Shown: positions 24,813 through 34,990, numbered from the stretch's first letter. The stretch: 64,000 bases of DNA from JAAZMA01 sp036720245 (GCA_036720245.1 DAIMNI010000001.1:62001-126000), one strand, 5' to 3'. Made by a program: numbers and translations. The notes: generated from the letters alone by a model not told the origin.

Positions 24813-26093
24813 ATGAATAGAAAGCTAATCCAAATGGCTAAAGAAAACAAAACTATAAAAGTAGCCATAGTTGGGGCAGGAAAAATGGGAAAAGGTTTAA
24901 TAAACCAAATGTCTAGAATAAATGGCATGATACCCGCTTTAGTTATAAATAGAAATGGAGAAAAGGCAATAAATGCTTTAATGTCTGCAGGGATTCCAAG
25001 GGAGAATATAGTGTTTACTAATTCTTTAGAGAAAACAAACTTCCAATTGGAAAAAGGAAAATATGTAGTTTCCGAATATACAGATTTGGCAGCAAAAGCA
25101 AATGAAATAGAGGCCATAGTAGATGCTACAGGAGTACCAAATGTAGGAGCCAAATTATCTTTAGATGCTATTAAAAATAAAAAGCATATAATAATGTTAA
25201 ATGTAGAAGCTGATTCTGCAGTAGGACCAATACTATATAAATATGCAAAAGATGCAGGAGTAATATACACAGGTACTGCAGGAGACGAACCAGGAGCTAC
25301 TATGGAATTATATGATTTTGCCACAGGCCTTGGTTTTGATGTTTTAGCCATAGGCAAAGGGAAAAATAATCCTATAAATTTAGAAGCAAACCCTAATAAT
25401 GTATATGAAGAAGCCATGAGAAAAGAATTAAAGCCTAATATGTTAGCAGGTTTTATTGATGGAACCAATACTATGATAGAAATGTGTTGCATGGCTAATG
25501 CTACTGGATTTGTTCCAGATATTAGGGGTGGGCATGGAATAATTAGCAATATTGATGATTTAACTAAATTTATGATGTTAAAGGAAGAAGGAGGAGTGCT
25601 TAACAAATATGGTATAGTAGATTATGTAATGGGGATTGCCCCTGGAGTTTTTCTCATATTTACTACAAAATTAAAAGAAGTGCATAATCAATTAGAATAT
25701 TTAAATATGGGCTCTGGTCCAAATTATGTGCTTTATAGGCCATATCATTTAACTAGTTTAGAAACACCTATTACCATATATGATGCCTGTGTAAACCATA
25801 AGGCTACTATAGCACCTACAGAAGGCATTGTAACAGAAGTAATAACCATAGCTAAGAAGGATTTAAAAGCAGGAGATATACTAGATGGTATAGGGGGTTA
25901 TACTGTTTATGGAAGTCTTGAAGAATATGAAAAAGCTAAGGTGGAAAATTTAGTTCCTATTGGCTTAATTGAAAATGCCAAAGTCTTAAAAGATATTAAA
26001 AAAGGTGAAACCATAAATTATAATATGGTAAAATTAGATACTAGTACAGAAATATATAAATTAAGAGAAAGACAAAATAAAGAAATAGGATAG
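24813..26093 (+). CDS. NAD(P)-binding oxidoreductase with C-terminal SAF domain
   Basis: The 426-residue protein has a Rossmann start (VAIVGAGKMGKGLI, about residues 18-31). The middle is homoserine-dehydrogenase-like, with DATGVPNVGAKLSLDAI, VEADSAVGP and TGTAGDEPGA. The C-terminal SAF-like segment (about residues 335-415) has AKKDLKAGDILDGIGGYTVYG. Relatives are often labelled NAD(P)-dependent oxidoreductases or mislabelled FlgA because of the SAF part. The substrate is unknown. It is 24 bp upstream of lplA. No motif shows direct involvement in lipoate. Confidence 0.75.
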   Translation: MNRKLIQMAKENKTIKVAIVGAGKMGKGLINQMSRINGMIPALVINRNGEKAINALMSAGIPRENIVFTNSLEKTNFQLEKGKYVVSEYTDLAAKANEIEAIVDATGVPNVGAKLSLDAIKNKKHIIMLNVEADSAVGPILYKYAKDAGVIYTGTAGDEPGATMELYDFATGLGFDVLAIGKGKNNPINLEANPNNVYEEAMRKELKPNMLAGFIDGTNTMIEMCCMANATGFVPDIRGGHGIISNIDDLTKFMMLKEEGGVLNKYGIVDYVMGIAPGVFLIFTTKLKEVHNQLEYLNMGSGPNYVLYRPYHLTSLETPITIYDACVNHKATIAPTEGIVTEVITIAKKDLKAGDILDGIGGYTVYGSLEEYEKAKVENLVPIGLIENAKVLKDIKKGETINYNMVKLDTSTEIYKLRERQNKEIG

Positions 26094-26117
26094 CAGATTT
26101 AAAGGAGGACAAAACAA

Positions 26118-27101
26118 ATGATTTATATAAAAAACAGTGACAATAGACCACAATTTAATTTAGCATTAGAACAATATGTATTTGATAGTTTAGATGAATA
26201 TGATGAAATATTTTTACTATGGATTAATGAGCCTTCCATAATTGTGGGGAAAAACCAAAATACTATACAGGAAATAAACTTAGATTATATTAAAGAAAAT
26301 AATATTAATGTAGTTAGAAGATTGTCAGGTGGTGGAGCAGTTTATCACGATTATGGGAATTTAAACTATACTATAATATCTAAAAGCAATGAAACCTCTG
26401 CATTTAATTTTGAAGCCTTTTCTCAACCAGTAATAGAAGTTTTAGCAGAACTAGGGGTTAAGGCAGAATTTACTGGTAGAAATGATATTACCATAGATGG
26501 GCAGAAATTCTGTGGCAATGCTCAATATATGAAAAAGGGGAAAGTTCTTCATCATGGAGCCATGTTATTTGATACAGATTTAACTGTTTTAGGGAATGCA
26601 CTGAAAGTATCTCAGGATAAAATTGCTTCAAAAGGGGTAAAATCTGTAAGAAGTAGAGTTACAAATATAATAGATCATTTAGAGGAAAAAATCACCATAG
26701 AGGATTTTAAAAAGTTACTTTTAAACCATATGTTTAAAGACATAGGTATTAAGGAGTATAAGCTGACAGAAGAAGACAAGGAAAATATTAATAAATTAAT
26801 GAAAGAAAGATATAATACCTGGGAGTGGAACTTTGGAGAATCACCAGAGTTTAATATAGAAAAATCTAAAAGATTTTCTGCAGGTAAAGTAGAAACTAAA
26901 ATAGATGTGGAAGATGGTATTATAAAATCTATGAAAATATTTGGAGATTTCTTTGGTGGTGGAGAAATATCTACTGTAGAAGACAAATTTAAAGGTGTAA
27001 AATACAGAGAAGATGAAATAAGAGAAGTATTAGATACTATAGATATAGAATATTATTTTGTAAAAATAGGTAAAGAAGAACTATTAGAATGTATAATCTA
27101 A
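26118..27101 (+). CDS. lplA: Lipoate-protein ligase
   Basis: The enzyme activates free lipoate with ATP and transfers it to lysines of E2 or GcvH proteins. The 327-residue protein has VGKNQNTIQEIN, RRLSGGGAVYHDYGNLNYT (about residues 70-88), the substrate lysine region GQKFCGNAQY and KGVKSVRSRV. A C-terminal accessory domain completes it. Length is that of two-domain LplA. Free lipoate scavenging is implied. No lipoylated protein gene is in the window. Confidence 0.95.
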   Translation: MIYIKNSDNRPQFNLALEQYVFDSLDEYDEIFLLWINEPSIIVGKNQNTIQEINLDYIKENNINVVRRLSGGGAVYHDYGNLNYTIISKSNETSAFNFEAFSQPVIEVLAELGVKAEFTGRNDITIDGQKFCGNAQYMKKGKVLHHGAMLFDTDLTVLGNALKVSQDKIASKGVKSVRSRVTNIIDHLEEKITIEDFKKLLLNHMFKDIGIKEYKLTEEDKENINKLMKERYNTWEWNFGESPEFNIEKSKRFSAGKVETKIDVEDGIIKSMKIFGDFFGGGEISTVEDKFKGVKYREDEIREVLDTIDIEYYFVKIGKEELLECII

Positions 27102-27107
27102 AAATAT

Positions 27108-27137
27108 TTGACAAATTAGAGGGTTATAGTATATATT
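27108..27137 (+). promoter_or_regulatory. Promoter of the ileS T-box leader
   Basis: TTGACA, 18 bases, TATATT, placed about 30 bases before the T-box structure. Confidence 0.7.
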
Positions 27138-27164
27138 AATATTTAATATATTAAATGTGAAGAT

Positions 27165-27396
27165 AAGGATAGTAATAAGGGATATATATTTTACAGAGAG
27201 ATAATCATTTGGTGAGAGATTATAAATATACCCTTTATGAAAATCACCTTAGAGCATAGTATCTGAAAAGAGTAAGATACTACGGTATTGCCGTTAAAAA
27301 TTTTGAGTGATAGGATAGATTCGAAGGATCTCTCTTATAATTTGGGTGGTACCGCGAATATTCGTCCCTAGGCTAATGCTTAGGGTTTTTTTATTA
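27165..27396 (+). promoter_or_regulatory. T-box leader, isoleucine specifier ATC
   Basis: Stem I carries AGAGAG, the GGTGAGAG motif and a specifier loop ATGAAAATCACC whose codon ATC is at 27243-27245 (Ile). The antiterminator contains the T-box GGGTGGTACCGCG (27344-27356). The competing terminator pairs CCCTAGGC with GCTTAGGG (27365-27384) and ends in seven T. Uncharged tRNA-Ile would turn on ileS. Confidence 0.95.
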
Positions 27397-27417
27397 TATA
27401 TAGAGAGGATGAAAAAA

Positions 27418-30400
27418 TTGGGAAAATTTAAAGAATTATCCAATAAGCCTGTTAGTGAAAGAGAACAGGAAATATCAAAGTATTGGGAAGAAATAGATTT
27501 ACTTCATAAATCTGTAGACTCTCGGGATGAAGAGAAACCCTTTATTTTCTATGAGGGACCTCCTACAGCCAATGGAAAACCAGGAATACACCATGTAATG
27601 GCCAGAACGCTAAAGGATTTAACCTGTAGATACAAAACCATGGAAGGCTATCAAGTAAAGAGAAAAGCAGGTTGGGACACCCATGGATTACCAGTAGAAA
27701 TTGAAGTAGAAAAGCAATTAGGCTTAAAAGACAAACATGAAATTGAGGATTATGGAATTGAAGCATTTAATAAACAATGTAGAGAATCTGTATTTCAATA
27801 TGAAAAACTTTGGAAAGATATGACCAGCAGAATGGCCTATGAAATTGATATGGATAATCCATATATTACTTTAGAAAACGATTATATAGAATCTGTATGG
27901 TGGATATTAGATAAATTTTTTAAAGAAGGATTAATATATGAAGGTCATAAAATATTACCCTATTGTTCTAGATGTGGAACAGGTCTAGCTTCCCATGAAG
28001 TAGCTCAAGGTTATGCAGAGATAAAAACAGACACAGTAGTGGTAAAATTTAAATTAAAAGATAAAGATGAATATTTTCTAGTTTGGACTACTACACCTTG
28101 GACACTACCTTCTAATGTATGCTTAACGGTTAATCCAGAAGAAATATATTTAAAAGTAAAGCAAAACGATGAAATATATTATGTAGTAAAAGCATTAGCA
28201 GATAAAGTTTTAAAGGAAGATTATGAAGTAATTGAAGAATATAAGGGGAAAGATTTAGAATATATAGAATATGAGCAATTAATACCTTTTGTTAAAGTAA
28301 AGGAAAATAAAAAAGCTTTCTTCGTAACTGTGGCAGATTATGTAACTACAGAAGATGGTACAGGAATTGTCCATACTGCACCAGCCTTTGGAGAAGATGA
28401 TTATAATACAGGAGTAAGATACAATCTACCAGTACTTCAACCAGTAGATGATGAGGGGAAATTTACAGATACTATTTGGAAAGGCAAATTTGTAATGGAT
28501 GCAGATCCAGATATAATTCAATGGTTAAGAGAAAATGGAAAACTCTATAGAAAACAAAGAATGGAACACAATTATCCTCACTGCTGGAGATGTAATACTC
28601 CACTACTATATTATGCAAAACCTAGTTGGTATATTGAAATCACTAAATTAAAAGATCAATTAGTTGAAAATAATAATGGAGTAAATTGGTATCCAGATTA
28701 TGTTGGGGAAAAGAGATTTGGAAATTGGCTAGAAAATTTAAATGATTGGGCTATTTCAAGGTCTAGATATTGGGGGACTCCATTCCCAGTATGGAGATGT
28801 AAAGACTGTGGACATACTACATCAGTAGGTTCTAGAAAGGAATTAGTAGAAAAAGCTATAGAAGATATAGATGAAAATGTTGAACTTCACAGGCCCTATG
28901 TAGATAATATACATTTCAAATGTGAGAAATGTAATGGTATTATGAATAGGGAAGAAGATGTAATAGATGTTTGGTTTGATAGTGGTGCTATGCCATTTGC
29001 ACAATATCATTATCCATTTGAAAATGCAGAGAATTTTGATAAACTATTTCCAGCAGACTTTATATGTGAAGGTATAGATCAAACTAGAGGCTGGTTTTAT
29101 TCACTACTTGCCATATCCACTTTTGTAACAGGAAAATCTCCTTATAAAAATGTATTGGTAAATGATTTAGTATTAGATAAAGATGGGAAGAAAATGTCTA
29201 AATCTAAAGGAAACACAGTAGATCCATTTATGTTGTTTGATAAATATGGGGCAGATGTACTAAGATGGTATTTAATCTATATATCTCCACCATGGACACC
29301 TACTAGATTTGATGAGGATGGATTAAGAGAAGTAGAAAGTAAATTCTTTAGAAGCATTAGAAATGTTTATAATTTCTTTTCTCTATATGCCAATACAGAT
29401 AATATAAACCCTAGGGAATTTTTCATAGAATATAATAATAGAGAGGAAATAGATAGATGGATACTTTCTAAATACAATAGTTTAATAAAAGAAGTAAGAG
29501 AAAATATGGAAATCTTTGAAATAACTAAAGTGGTAAGAGATATACAAGAATTTGTAATAGAAGATTTATCTAATTGGTATATTAGACGTACTAAAAGGCG
29601 TTTTTGGTCTACGAAATTAGACGATGATAAAAAGGCAGTATACAATACTACCTATGAAATATTAATTGGAATAAGTAAAATGATAGCACCATTTATACCT
29701 TTTACAGCAGAAGAATTATATAGAAATTTAACAGATGGGGAATCTGTACATTTAGAATATTATCCTAAATACAATGGAGAGTTAATAGATTTAGAACTAG
29801 AAGAAAAAATGGATTTAGTGAGGAATTTAGTAGGACTAGGCAGAGCCAGTAGAGAATCAGCTAAAATCAAAGTAAGGCAATCACTACAATCTGTATTAAT
29901 AGATGGAAAATATGAGGAAAAAATAGATGATTTAGTACCATTAATAATGGAGGAGTTAAATGTAAAAGAAGTAGTATTTGAAAAGGATTTAAGCCAATTT
30001 ATGGACTTTTCCTTAAAACCAAATTTCAAAATAGCAGGACCAGTTTTAGGTGGAAAGATAAAAGCTTTTGGCAAAGCATTAAATGAATTAGAACCTCATG
30101 AAACTGTAGAGAAATTAGAATTAGGAGAAAAACTCATCCTAAATTTAGATGGAGAAGATGTAGAAATTACCAAGGACTTTGTAATGGTAAATATATCTTC
30201 TAAAAAGGGTTTCGATGTGGCTATGGAAAACAATTTATTTGTAATCTTAGATACCACATTAACTAAAGAATTAGAAAAAGAAGGCTATGCCAGAGAATTT
30301 ATATCCAAAGTGCAACAAATGAGAAAGAATAACGACTATGAAGTATTAGACAATATAAATATATACTATGATGGCTCAGATGAAATAGAAGAAGCTATAA

Positions 30401-30525
30401 AAGAACACGAGGACTTTATTAAATCTGAAACCTTAGCTCTATCCATAGAAAAGGTAAAGGATAATTCTTTCGAAAAACAAGATCTAAATGGACACGAAAC
30501 AGGGATAAGATTAGAAAAGTGCTAA
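27418..30525 (+). CDS. ileS: Isoleucyl-tRNA synthetase
   Basis: The 1035-residue class I enzyme has the HIGH-type motif NGKPGIHHVMA near residue 55, the KMSKS motif KKMSKSKGNT near residue 600, a large CP1 editing domain between them, and tRNA-binding and C-terminal domains. Two CxxC pairs (CSRCG, CKDC...CEKC) look like metal sites. The frame extends upstream through the T-box terminator, which cannot be translated. The TTG at 27418 is 9 bases after AGAGAGGA, whereas the ATG at 27409 touches it, so TTG is preferred. It is the longer, eukaryotic-like IleS type. Confidence 0.96.
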   Translation: MGKFKELSNKPVSEREQEISKYWEEIDLLHKSVDSRDEEKPFIFYEGPPTANGKPGIHHVMARTLKDLTCRYKTMEGYQVKRKAGWDTHGLPVEIEVEKQLGLKDKHEIEDYGIEAFNKQCRESVFQYEKLWKDMTSRMAYEIDMDNPYITLENDYIESVWWILDKFFKEGLIYEGHKILPYCSRCGTGLASHEVAQGYAEIKTDTVVVKFKLKDKDEYFLVWTTTPWTLPSNVCLTVNPEEIYLKVKQNDEIYYVVKALADKVLKEDYEVIEEYKGKDLEYIEYEQLIPFVKVKENKKAFFVTVADYVTTEDGTGIVHTAPAFGEDDYNTGVRYNLPVLQPVDDEGKFTDTIWKGKFVMDADPDIIQWLRENGKLYRKQRMEHNYPHCWRCNTPLLYYAKPSWYIEITKLKDQLVENNNGVNWYPDYVGEKRFGNWLENLNDWAISRSRYWGTPFPVWRCKDCGHTTSVGSRKELVEKAIEDIDENVELHRPYVDNIHFKCEKCNGIMNREEDVIDVWFDSGAMPFAQYHYPFENAENFDKLFPADFICEGIDQTRGWFYSLLAISTFVTGKSPYKNVLVNDLVLDKDGKKMSKSKGNTVDPFMLFDKYGADVLRWYLIYISPPWTPTRFDEDGLREVESKFFRSIRNVYNFFSLYANTDNINPREFFIEYNNREEIDRWILSKYNSLIKEVRENMEIFEITKVVRDIQEFVIEDLSNWYIRRTKRRFWSTKLDDDKKAVYNTTYEILIGISKMIAPFIPFTAEELYRNLTDGESVHLEYYPKYNGELIDLELEEKMDLVRNLVGLGRASRESAKIKVRQSLQSVLIDGKYEEKIDDLVPLIMEELNVKEVVFEKDLSQFMDFSLKPNFKIAGPVLGGKIKAFGKALNELEPHETVEKLELGEKLILNLDGEDVEITKDFVMVNISSKKGFDVAMENNLFVILDTTLTKELEKEGYAREFISKVQQMRKNNDYEVLDNINIYYDGSDEIEEAIKEHEDFIKSETLALSIEKVKDNSFEKQDLNGHETGIRLEKC

Positions 30526-30529
30526 TATA

Positions 30530-30604
30530 AGACAGGGGGGTGGGGTCCCTCTGCCTTATAAAAGTAAATATGTTTGGAACTCTAAAAGTGTAGTTTCAAA
30601 CATA
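30530..30604 (+). terminator. Two hairpins between ileS and the MATE gene
   Basis: The first pairs a G-rich arm after ileS with GTCCCTCTGCCTTAT (with mismatches). The second pairs AATATGTTTG with CAAACATATT (about 30567-30606). Neither has a strong T run, so termination is uncertain. Confidence 0.45.
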
Positions 30605-30623
30605 TTATACGGGGGGCGATTAT

Positions 30624-31997
30624 ATGAAAGATTTAGGGGAAAATGAATTATTACAGGGGGATTTAAGGAAGAATTTATTGAGAGTATCACTGCCTACTAT
30701 GCTTGGCTTTGTACTTCAAGCTGTATACGATATAGTAGATATGATATGGGTAGGTCGAATTTCTGCCTCTGCTGTAGCAGGTGTAACTATATTTTCCACT
30801 GTATTTTGGCTCGTTAGTGTGCTTAATGAAATAATTGGTTCCAGTTCCATCTCTCTAATTACCCAATCCTATGGAAAAGGGGATATGGGAAAAACACAAA
30901 AAATTGTAGAACAAACTCTAACTTTTAAGGCCTTGGTAGCCATTATAGCTGCCATTATTATGTCTTTTATTTTAAAACCATTATTAGGATTTTTTACTGA
31001 CGATATGGAGGTTTTACAGGCAGCCTTAGACTATGGATATATTAGAATGTTTTTCTTGCCTATAATGTTTTCCTCCTATTCAGTAAATACTGCCTTAAGA
31101 TGTTTAGGGGATACTAAAACCCCAATGAAAATTATGATAGTATCCTCTATCATAAATATAGTTTTAGACCCTATATTTATGTTTGAAATCATTCCAGGTA
31201 CAAATATTCCTGGTTTTAACATGGGAGTATTTGGAGCAGCCTTGGCTACAGTTATATCTACTGTAGTGGCTTTCTTAATTGGTTTTTATATATTGTTAAA
31301 GGGAAAGAACAAATTGAAAATTAACTTTAGAGGCTTTTTTAATTTAGATTGGGAAATAGATAAAAAACTTCTTACAATTGGTCTGCCTAATGGTATGGAA
31401 GTTTTAATGAGGAATTTAGCTGGAATAGTAATACTTAAATTTGTATCCTCTTATGGCACAAATACTGTAGCAGCTACTGGTATAGGCACTAGATTATTTA
31501 GCTTTGCCTTTATGCCTATTGTGGGAATTGTAATGGGTGCTAGTACTATAGTAGGTCAATCATTAGGTGCAGAGGATTTGGAAAGGGCTACAGATACAGC
31601 TAAGTTTGCTGCAAAGGTAAATGTAATTATGATGAGTATATTAAGTATAATTTCAATACTATTCCCAGATAAAATAATGAAAATTTTTATTGATGATATA
31701 AATGTAATTGCAATTGGCATACCTATGGTAAGAATTCTAATGCCTTCTTTAACTTTAGCAGGATTTGCAATGGGTTTAGGTTCTGTATTTTCAGGTTCAG
31801 GCCATAATACACCATTTTTAATGTCTAGTCTTGTTTCTAGATGGGTGGTACAAATGCCAATATTAATTTTGGTCACAAAAATACTTAAATTATCTGTAAT
31901 CTTTGTATGGCTTAGCTTTTTTGCCGCTGAAATATCAGAGATTATTATAATATTGTATCATTACAATAAGGGAGTATGGAAAATAAAAAGAGTATAA
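30624..31997 (+). CDS. MATE-family efflux transporter
   Basis: A 457-residue membrane protein with twelve predicted segments in two similar halves. Landmarks are LRVSLPTMLGFVLQAVYDIVDMIWVG at the start (given here as family-typical, about residues 19-44) and a repeated pattern in the second half (TIGLPNGMEVL). MATE pumps export cationic drugs or metabolites using Na+ or H+. The ribosome-binding site GGGGGG is unusually G-rich. It is a single-gene unit with a terminator after it. Confidence 0.93.
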   Translation: MKDLGENELLQGDLRKNLLRVSLPTMLGFVLQAVYDIVDMIWVGRISASAVAGVTIFSTVFWLVSVLNEIIGSSSISLITQSYGKGDMGKTQKIVEQTLTFKALVAIIAAIIMSFILKPLLGFFTDDMEVLQAALDYGYIRMFFLPIMFSSYSVNTALRCLGDTKTPMKIMIVSSIINIVLDPIFMFEIIPGTNIPGFNMGVFGAALATVISTVVAFLIGFYILLKGKNKLKINFRGFFNLDWEIDKKLLTIGLPNGMEVLMRNLAGIVILKFVSSYGTNTVAATGIGTRLFSFAFMPIVGIVMGASTIVGQSLGAEDLERATDTAKFAAKVNVIMMSILSIISILFPDKIMKIFIDDINVIAIGIPMVRILMPSLTLAGFAMGLGSVFSGSGHNTPFLMSSLVSRWVVQMPILILVTKILKLSVIFVWLSFFAAEISEIIIILYHYNKGVWKIKRV

Positions 31998-32000
31998 AAC

Positions 32001-32034
32001 AAGGCAGAGGATGGTTCTTCTCTGTCTTATTTTA
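32001..32034 (+). terminator. Terminator after the MATE gene
   Basis: AAGGCAGAG and CTCTGTCTT form a 9-bp stem with one G-U pair, followed by ATTTTA. Confidence 0.75.
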
Positions 32035-32136
32035 CATTACCCGTGAAATTAAGTATGTATAATACTTAAGGCGAGAGCCTTCTCAATAATTATCATAGAT
32101 TATAAATTTGATAAAAAAACTTATTTTAAAAGCTTA

Positions 32137-32164
32137 TTGAATTTTATTAAAATTATGTTATAAT
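32137..32164 (+). promoter_or_regulatory. Promoter of the galactose operon
   Basis: TTGAAT, 16 bases, TATAAT with TGT just before it (extended -10). Confidence 0.7.
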
Positions 32165-32178
32165 TTATTTAAAGGGTG

Positions 32179-32194
32179 TAGAAAACGTTTACTA
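32179..32194 (+). promoter_or_regulatory. LacI-type operator O1
   Basis: TAGAAAACGTTTACTA is a near-palindrome with the central CG typical of LacI-family sites, 14 bases after the -10 box, so a bound repressor would overlap the transcription start region. A carbon-catabolite (CcpA cre) site is an alternative reading. Confidence 0.7.
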
Positions 32195-32264
32195 TGGGAT
32201 GTTTAGAAAGATACTACGTATTTAAACATTTCAAATGCTATTTAGTTAATATTTTTTAGATATA

Positions 32265-32280
32265 TAGAAAACGCTTTCTA
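32265..32280 (+). promoter_or_regulatory. LacI-type operator O2
   Basis: TAGAAAACGCTTTCTA is an almost perfect palindrome that matches O1 at 14 of 16 positions and lies 86 bp downstream of it. Confidence 0.75.
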
Positions 32281-32390
32281 AGGATATTAGCCTAATTTGA
32301 AATCCTGTAGGGGAGTGATAAAAATGAAATAGGCTTTGAAATATTTAAATTCTCTTATAATAATCAAAAATTAAATTAGGAGGGGTTAAA

Positions 32391-33386
32391 TTGAAAAGAG
32401 GTTTAGTTTTATTACTCACAATAGTAATGTTAACTACAATTATAACAGGGTGTTCATCTAAGGAATCAGATAAACTTAAAATAGGGGTACTAATTTACAA
32501 ATATGATGATACTTATATTTCAACTGTAAGACAAGCTCTAGAAGCAGAAGGTAAAAACGATCCAGAAATAACTCTACTCATGAATGACTCACAAAACGAT
32601 CAATCAAAACAAAATGACCAAATCGATATACTAATTGAAAAGGGTGTAGATGCATTAATAGTAAATATAGTTGATATTGGAGCTGCAGGTGCAGTTATAG
32701 ATAAAGCAAAAGCTGCAGATATTCCAGTGGTGTTCTTTAACAGAGAGCCAAGTCCAGATATACTTAAAACTTATGAAAAAGCTAGATTTGTAGGGACCAA
32801 GGCAGAAGAAGCAGGAATAATCCAAGGTGAAATGATGGCTGAAGCATGGAACGCGGGAGATTATGACAGAAATGGCGATGGAACTATGCAGTATGTAATG
32901 CTTAAAGGAGACGCAGACAATCCAGAGGCCATAGCTAGAACCGAATATTCAGTAAAAACTCTAAATGAAAAAGGAATAGAAACAGAAGAAATTGGGCTAC
33001 AGGTTGCCAATTGGGATAATGAGAAAGCTAATCAAGCTATGGAATCTTGGTTAGGAAAATATGAAGATAAGATTGAATTCGTTATAGCCAACAATGATGG
33101 TATGGCCTCAGGAGCAATATCAGCTTTACAGAATGCTGGATACAACAAAGGTGATGGAGATAAATATATACCAGTATTTGGCGTAGATGCTACAGATGAA
33201 GCTAAAAGTTTAATTGAAAAAGGTGCAATGGCTGGTACTGTTAAACAAGATGGGGAAGGAATGGCAAAGGCAGTATATGCTATGGCAGCAAATGTAGCAA
33301 AGGGAAAAGATTTCTTAGATGGGACTGACTATGAATACGACGAAACAGATATTTCAGTAAGAATTCCTTATCAAGCTTATAAATAA
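32391..33386 (+). CDS. mglB: Galactose/methyl-galactoside ABC transporter substrate-binding lipoprotein
   Basis: The 331-residue protein starts with a lipoprotein signal (LLLTIVMLTTIITGC, Cys about residue 21). The MglB fold follows: IGVLIYKYDDTYISTVRQAL, MNDSQNDQSKQNDQI, VVFFNREP, IANNDGMASGAISAL and VFGVDATDEA. It captures galactose or glucose outside the membrane. The start is TTG after AGGAGGGG. Context with galT, galK, galE makes galactose the main ligand. Confidence 0.93.
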   Translation: MKRGLVLLLTIVMLTTIITGCSSKESDKLKIGVLIYKYDDTYISTVRQALEAEGKNDPEITLLMNDSQNDQSKQNDQIDILIEKGVDALIVNIVDIGAAGAVIDKAKAADIPVVFFNREPSPDILKTYEKARFVGTKAEEAGIIQGEMMAEAWNAGDYDRNGDGTMQYVMLKGDADNPEAIARTEYSVKTLNEKGIETEEIGLQVANWDNEKANQAMESWLGKYEDKIEFVIANNDGMASGAISALQNAGYNKGDGDKYIPVFGVDATDEAKSLIEKGAMAGTVKQDGEGMAKAVYAMAANVAKGKDFLDGTDYEYDETDISVRIPYQAYK

Positions 33387-33408
33387 GAACAAATTTCATT
33401 AAAATATT

Positions 33409-33442
33409 AGGAGAAATCGCACATAGTTGTGCGATTTCCTCT
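33409..33442 (+). other. Intercistronic hairpin between mglB and mglA
   Basis: GAAATCGCAC and GTGCGATTTC form a 10-bp stem without a T run. Such hairpins usually protect the abundant binding-protein mRNA or cause partial termination. Confidence 0.65.
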
Positions 33443-33490
33443 TAAATCAATAAATGGATATTAAAAGTAAAGATAGAGATGGTGATATAT

Positions 33491-34990
33491 ATGTCAGACG
33501 AAACATATCTACTAGAGATGTGCAATATCTCGAAAAGCTTTCCTGGTGTACAGGCTTTAGATAATGTTGACTTTAGAGTTAAAAGGGGAACTGTACATGC
33601 CTTAGTAGGAGAAAATGGTGCCGGGAAATCTACACTGATGAAATGCCTTTTTGGGATATACAAAGAGGATAGTGGAGAGATATATGTAGAAGAAGTAAAA
33701 ACTTCTTTTCCAAATCCTAGAGCAGCTTTGGAAAATGGAGTATCCATGGTGCATCAGGAATTAAATCAAGTTCTTCAAAGAAATGTTATGGATAATATAT
33801 TATTGGGACGTTATCCCAGAAAAGGAATAGCTGTAGATGAAAAGAAAATGTATGATTTTACTAAAACCATATTTGATGATTTAGGAATAGACATAGATCC
33901 TAGGGTCAAACTTGGGAATTTATCTGTTTCCCAACGACAGATGGTGGAAATAGCAAAAGCTGTATCTTACAATGCTAGGATTCTAGTATTAGATGAGCCC
34001 ACATCATCCTTAACACAACAAGAAACTGAACATTTATTTAAAATCATAAAGCTTTTACGAGATAGGGGTTGTGGGATTATATATATATCCCACAAGATGG
34101 AGGAAATATTAAAAATATCCGACGAAGTTACAGTGATGAGGGATGGACAATGGATAGCCACAGAGAATGCAAAAAATATGACTATAGATAAGATAATTAG
34201 CCTTATGGTAGGAAGAAAGCTTGACAATAGATTTCCACCAAAGACCAACAAACCAAAAGATGTAATGTTAGAGGTAAAAAATCTTACGGGGAAATATCAG
34301 CCTTCAATACAAAACGTATCCTTTGAGTTAAGGAAAGGTGAAATTTTAGGGGTCGCCGGATTAGTTGGTTCTAGGAGAACAGAATTATTGGAGACCATAT
34401 TTGGTATAGCATCTCGCGGGGAAGGGGAGATAATCCTTTATGGGAAACCAATGGATAACAAGGATTCAGCTACTACAATTAAAAATGGATTTGCCCTATT
34501 AACAGAGGAGAGAAGGGCTACAGGAATATTTGAAGGATTGAATGTTAGATTTAATTCAGTTATAGCTAATATAGATAATTACTCAAGATTTGGTGTACTA
34601 GATGGGAAAAAGATGAAGGAAGATACCTCTAAAATAATTGAAGGGCTAAATGTAAAAACTCCAAGTCAAAACACTCCCATCAGGAATCTTTCAGGAGGGA
34701 ATCAACAAAAGGTCGTCATAGGTAAATGGCTACTTACAGATCCAGAAGTACTATTGATGGATGAACCTACTAGGGGCATTGATGTGGGTGCAAAATATGA
34801 GATATATCAATTGATAATCAATCTTGCAAATAGAGATAAGGGTGTAATATTTGTATCATCTGAAATGTCTGAGCTTTTAGGTATATGTGATAGGATACTG
34901 GTAATGTCTAATGGCAGAATTGGGGGCATAGAGGATGCAGACAAATTAGATCAAGAGAAGATAATGGCTTTAGCATCAAAATATTTATAA
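33491..34990 (+). CDS. mglA: Galactose ABC transporter ATPase (two-domain)
   Basis: The 499-residue protein has two ABC modules. The first carries Walker [10 protein letters not shown], signature [14 protein letters not shown] and Walker [12 protein letters not shown]. The second has a degenerate Walker A ([10 protein letters not shown]), signature [15 protein letters not shown] and [11 protein letters not shown]. This asymmetry is the rule for MglA/RbsA/AraG. The start chosen is the ATG 6 bases after GGTGAT; the upstream ATG at 33479 lacks a site. Confidence 0.95.
   Translation: MSDETYLLEMCNISKSFPGVQALDNVDFRVKRGTVHALVGENGAGKSTLMKCLFGIYKEDSGEIYVEEVKTSFPNPRAALENGVSMVHQELNQVLQRNVMDNILLGRYPRKGIAVDEKKMYDFTKTIFDDLGIDIDPRVKLGNLSVSQRQMVEIAKAVSYNARILVLDEPTSSLTQQETEHLFKIIKLLRDRGCGIIYISHKMEEILKISDEVTVMRDGQWIATENAKNMTIDKIISLMVGRKLDNRFPPKTNKPKDVMLEVKNLTGKYQPSIQNVSFELRKGEILGVAGLVGSRRTELLETIFGIASRGEGEIILYGKPMDNKDSATTIKNGFALLTEERRATGIFEGLNVRFNSVIANIDNYSRFGVLDGKKMKEDTSKIIEGLNVKTPSQNTPIRNLSGGNQQKVVIGKWLLTDPEVLLMDEPTRGIDVGAKYEIYQLIINLANRDKGVIFVSSEMSELLGICDRILVMSNGRIGGIEDADKLDQEKIMALASKYL

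Noticed and set aside
24806..25606. Antisense ORF of 266 codons over the SAF-domain oxidoreductase
   Set aside because: The sense gene has clear domains; the antisense product is Pro/Ser/Phe-rich shadow translation.
27346..27417. Upstream in-frame extension of ileS by up to 24 codons
   Set aside because: It runs through the T-box antiterminator and terminator and has no ribosome-binding site.
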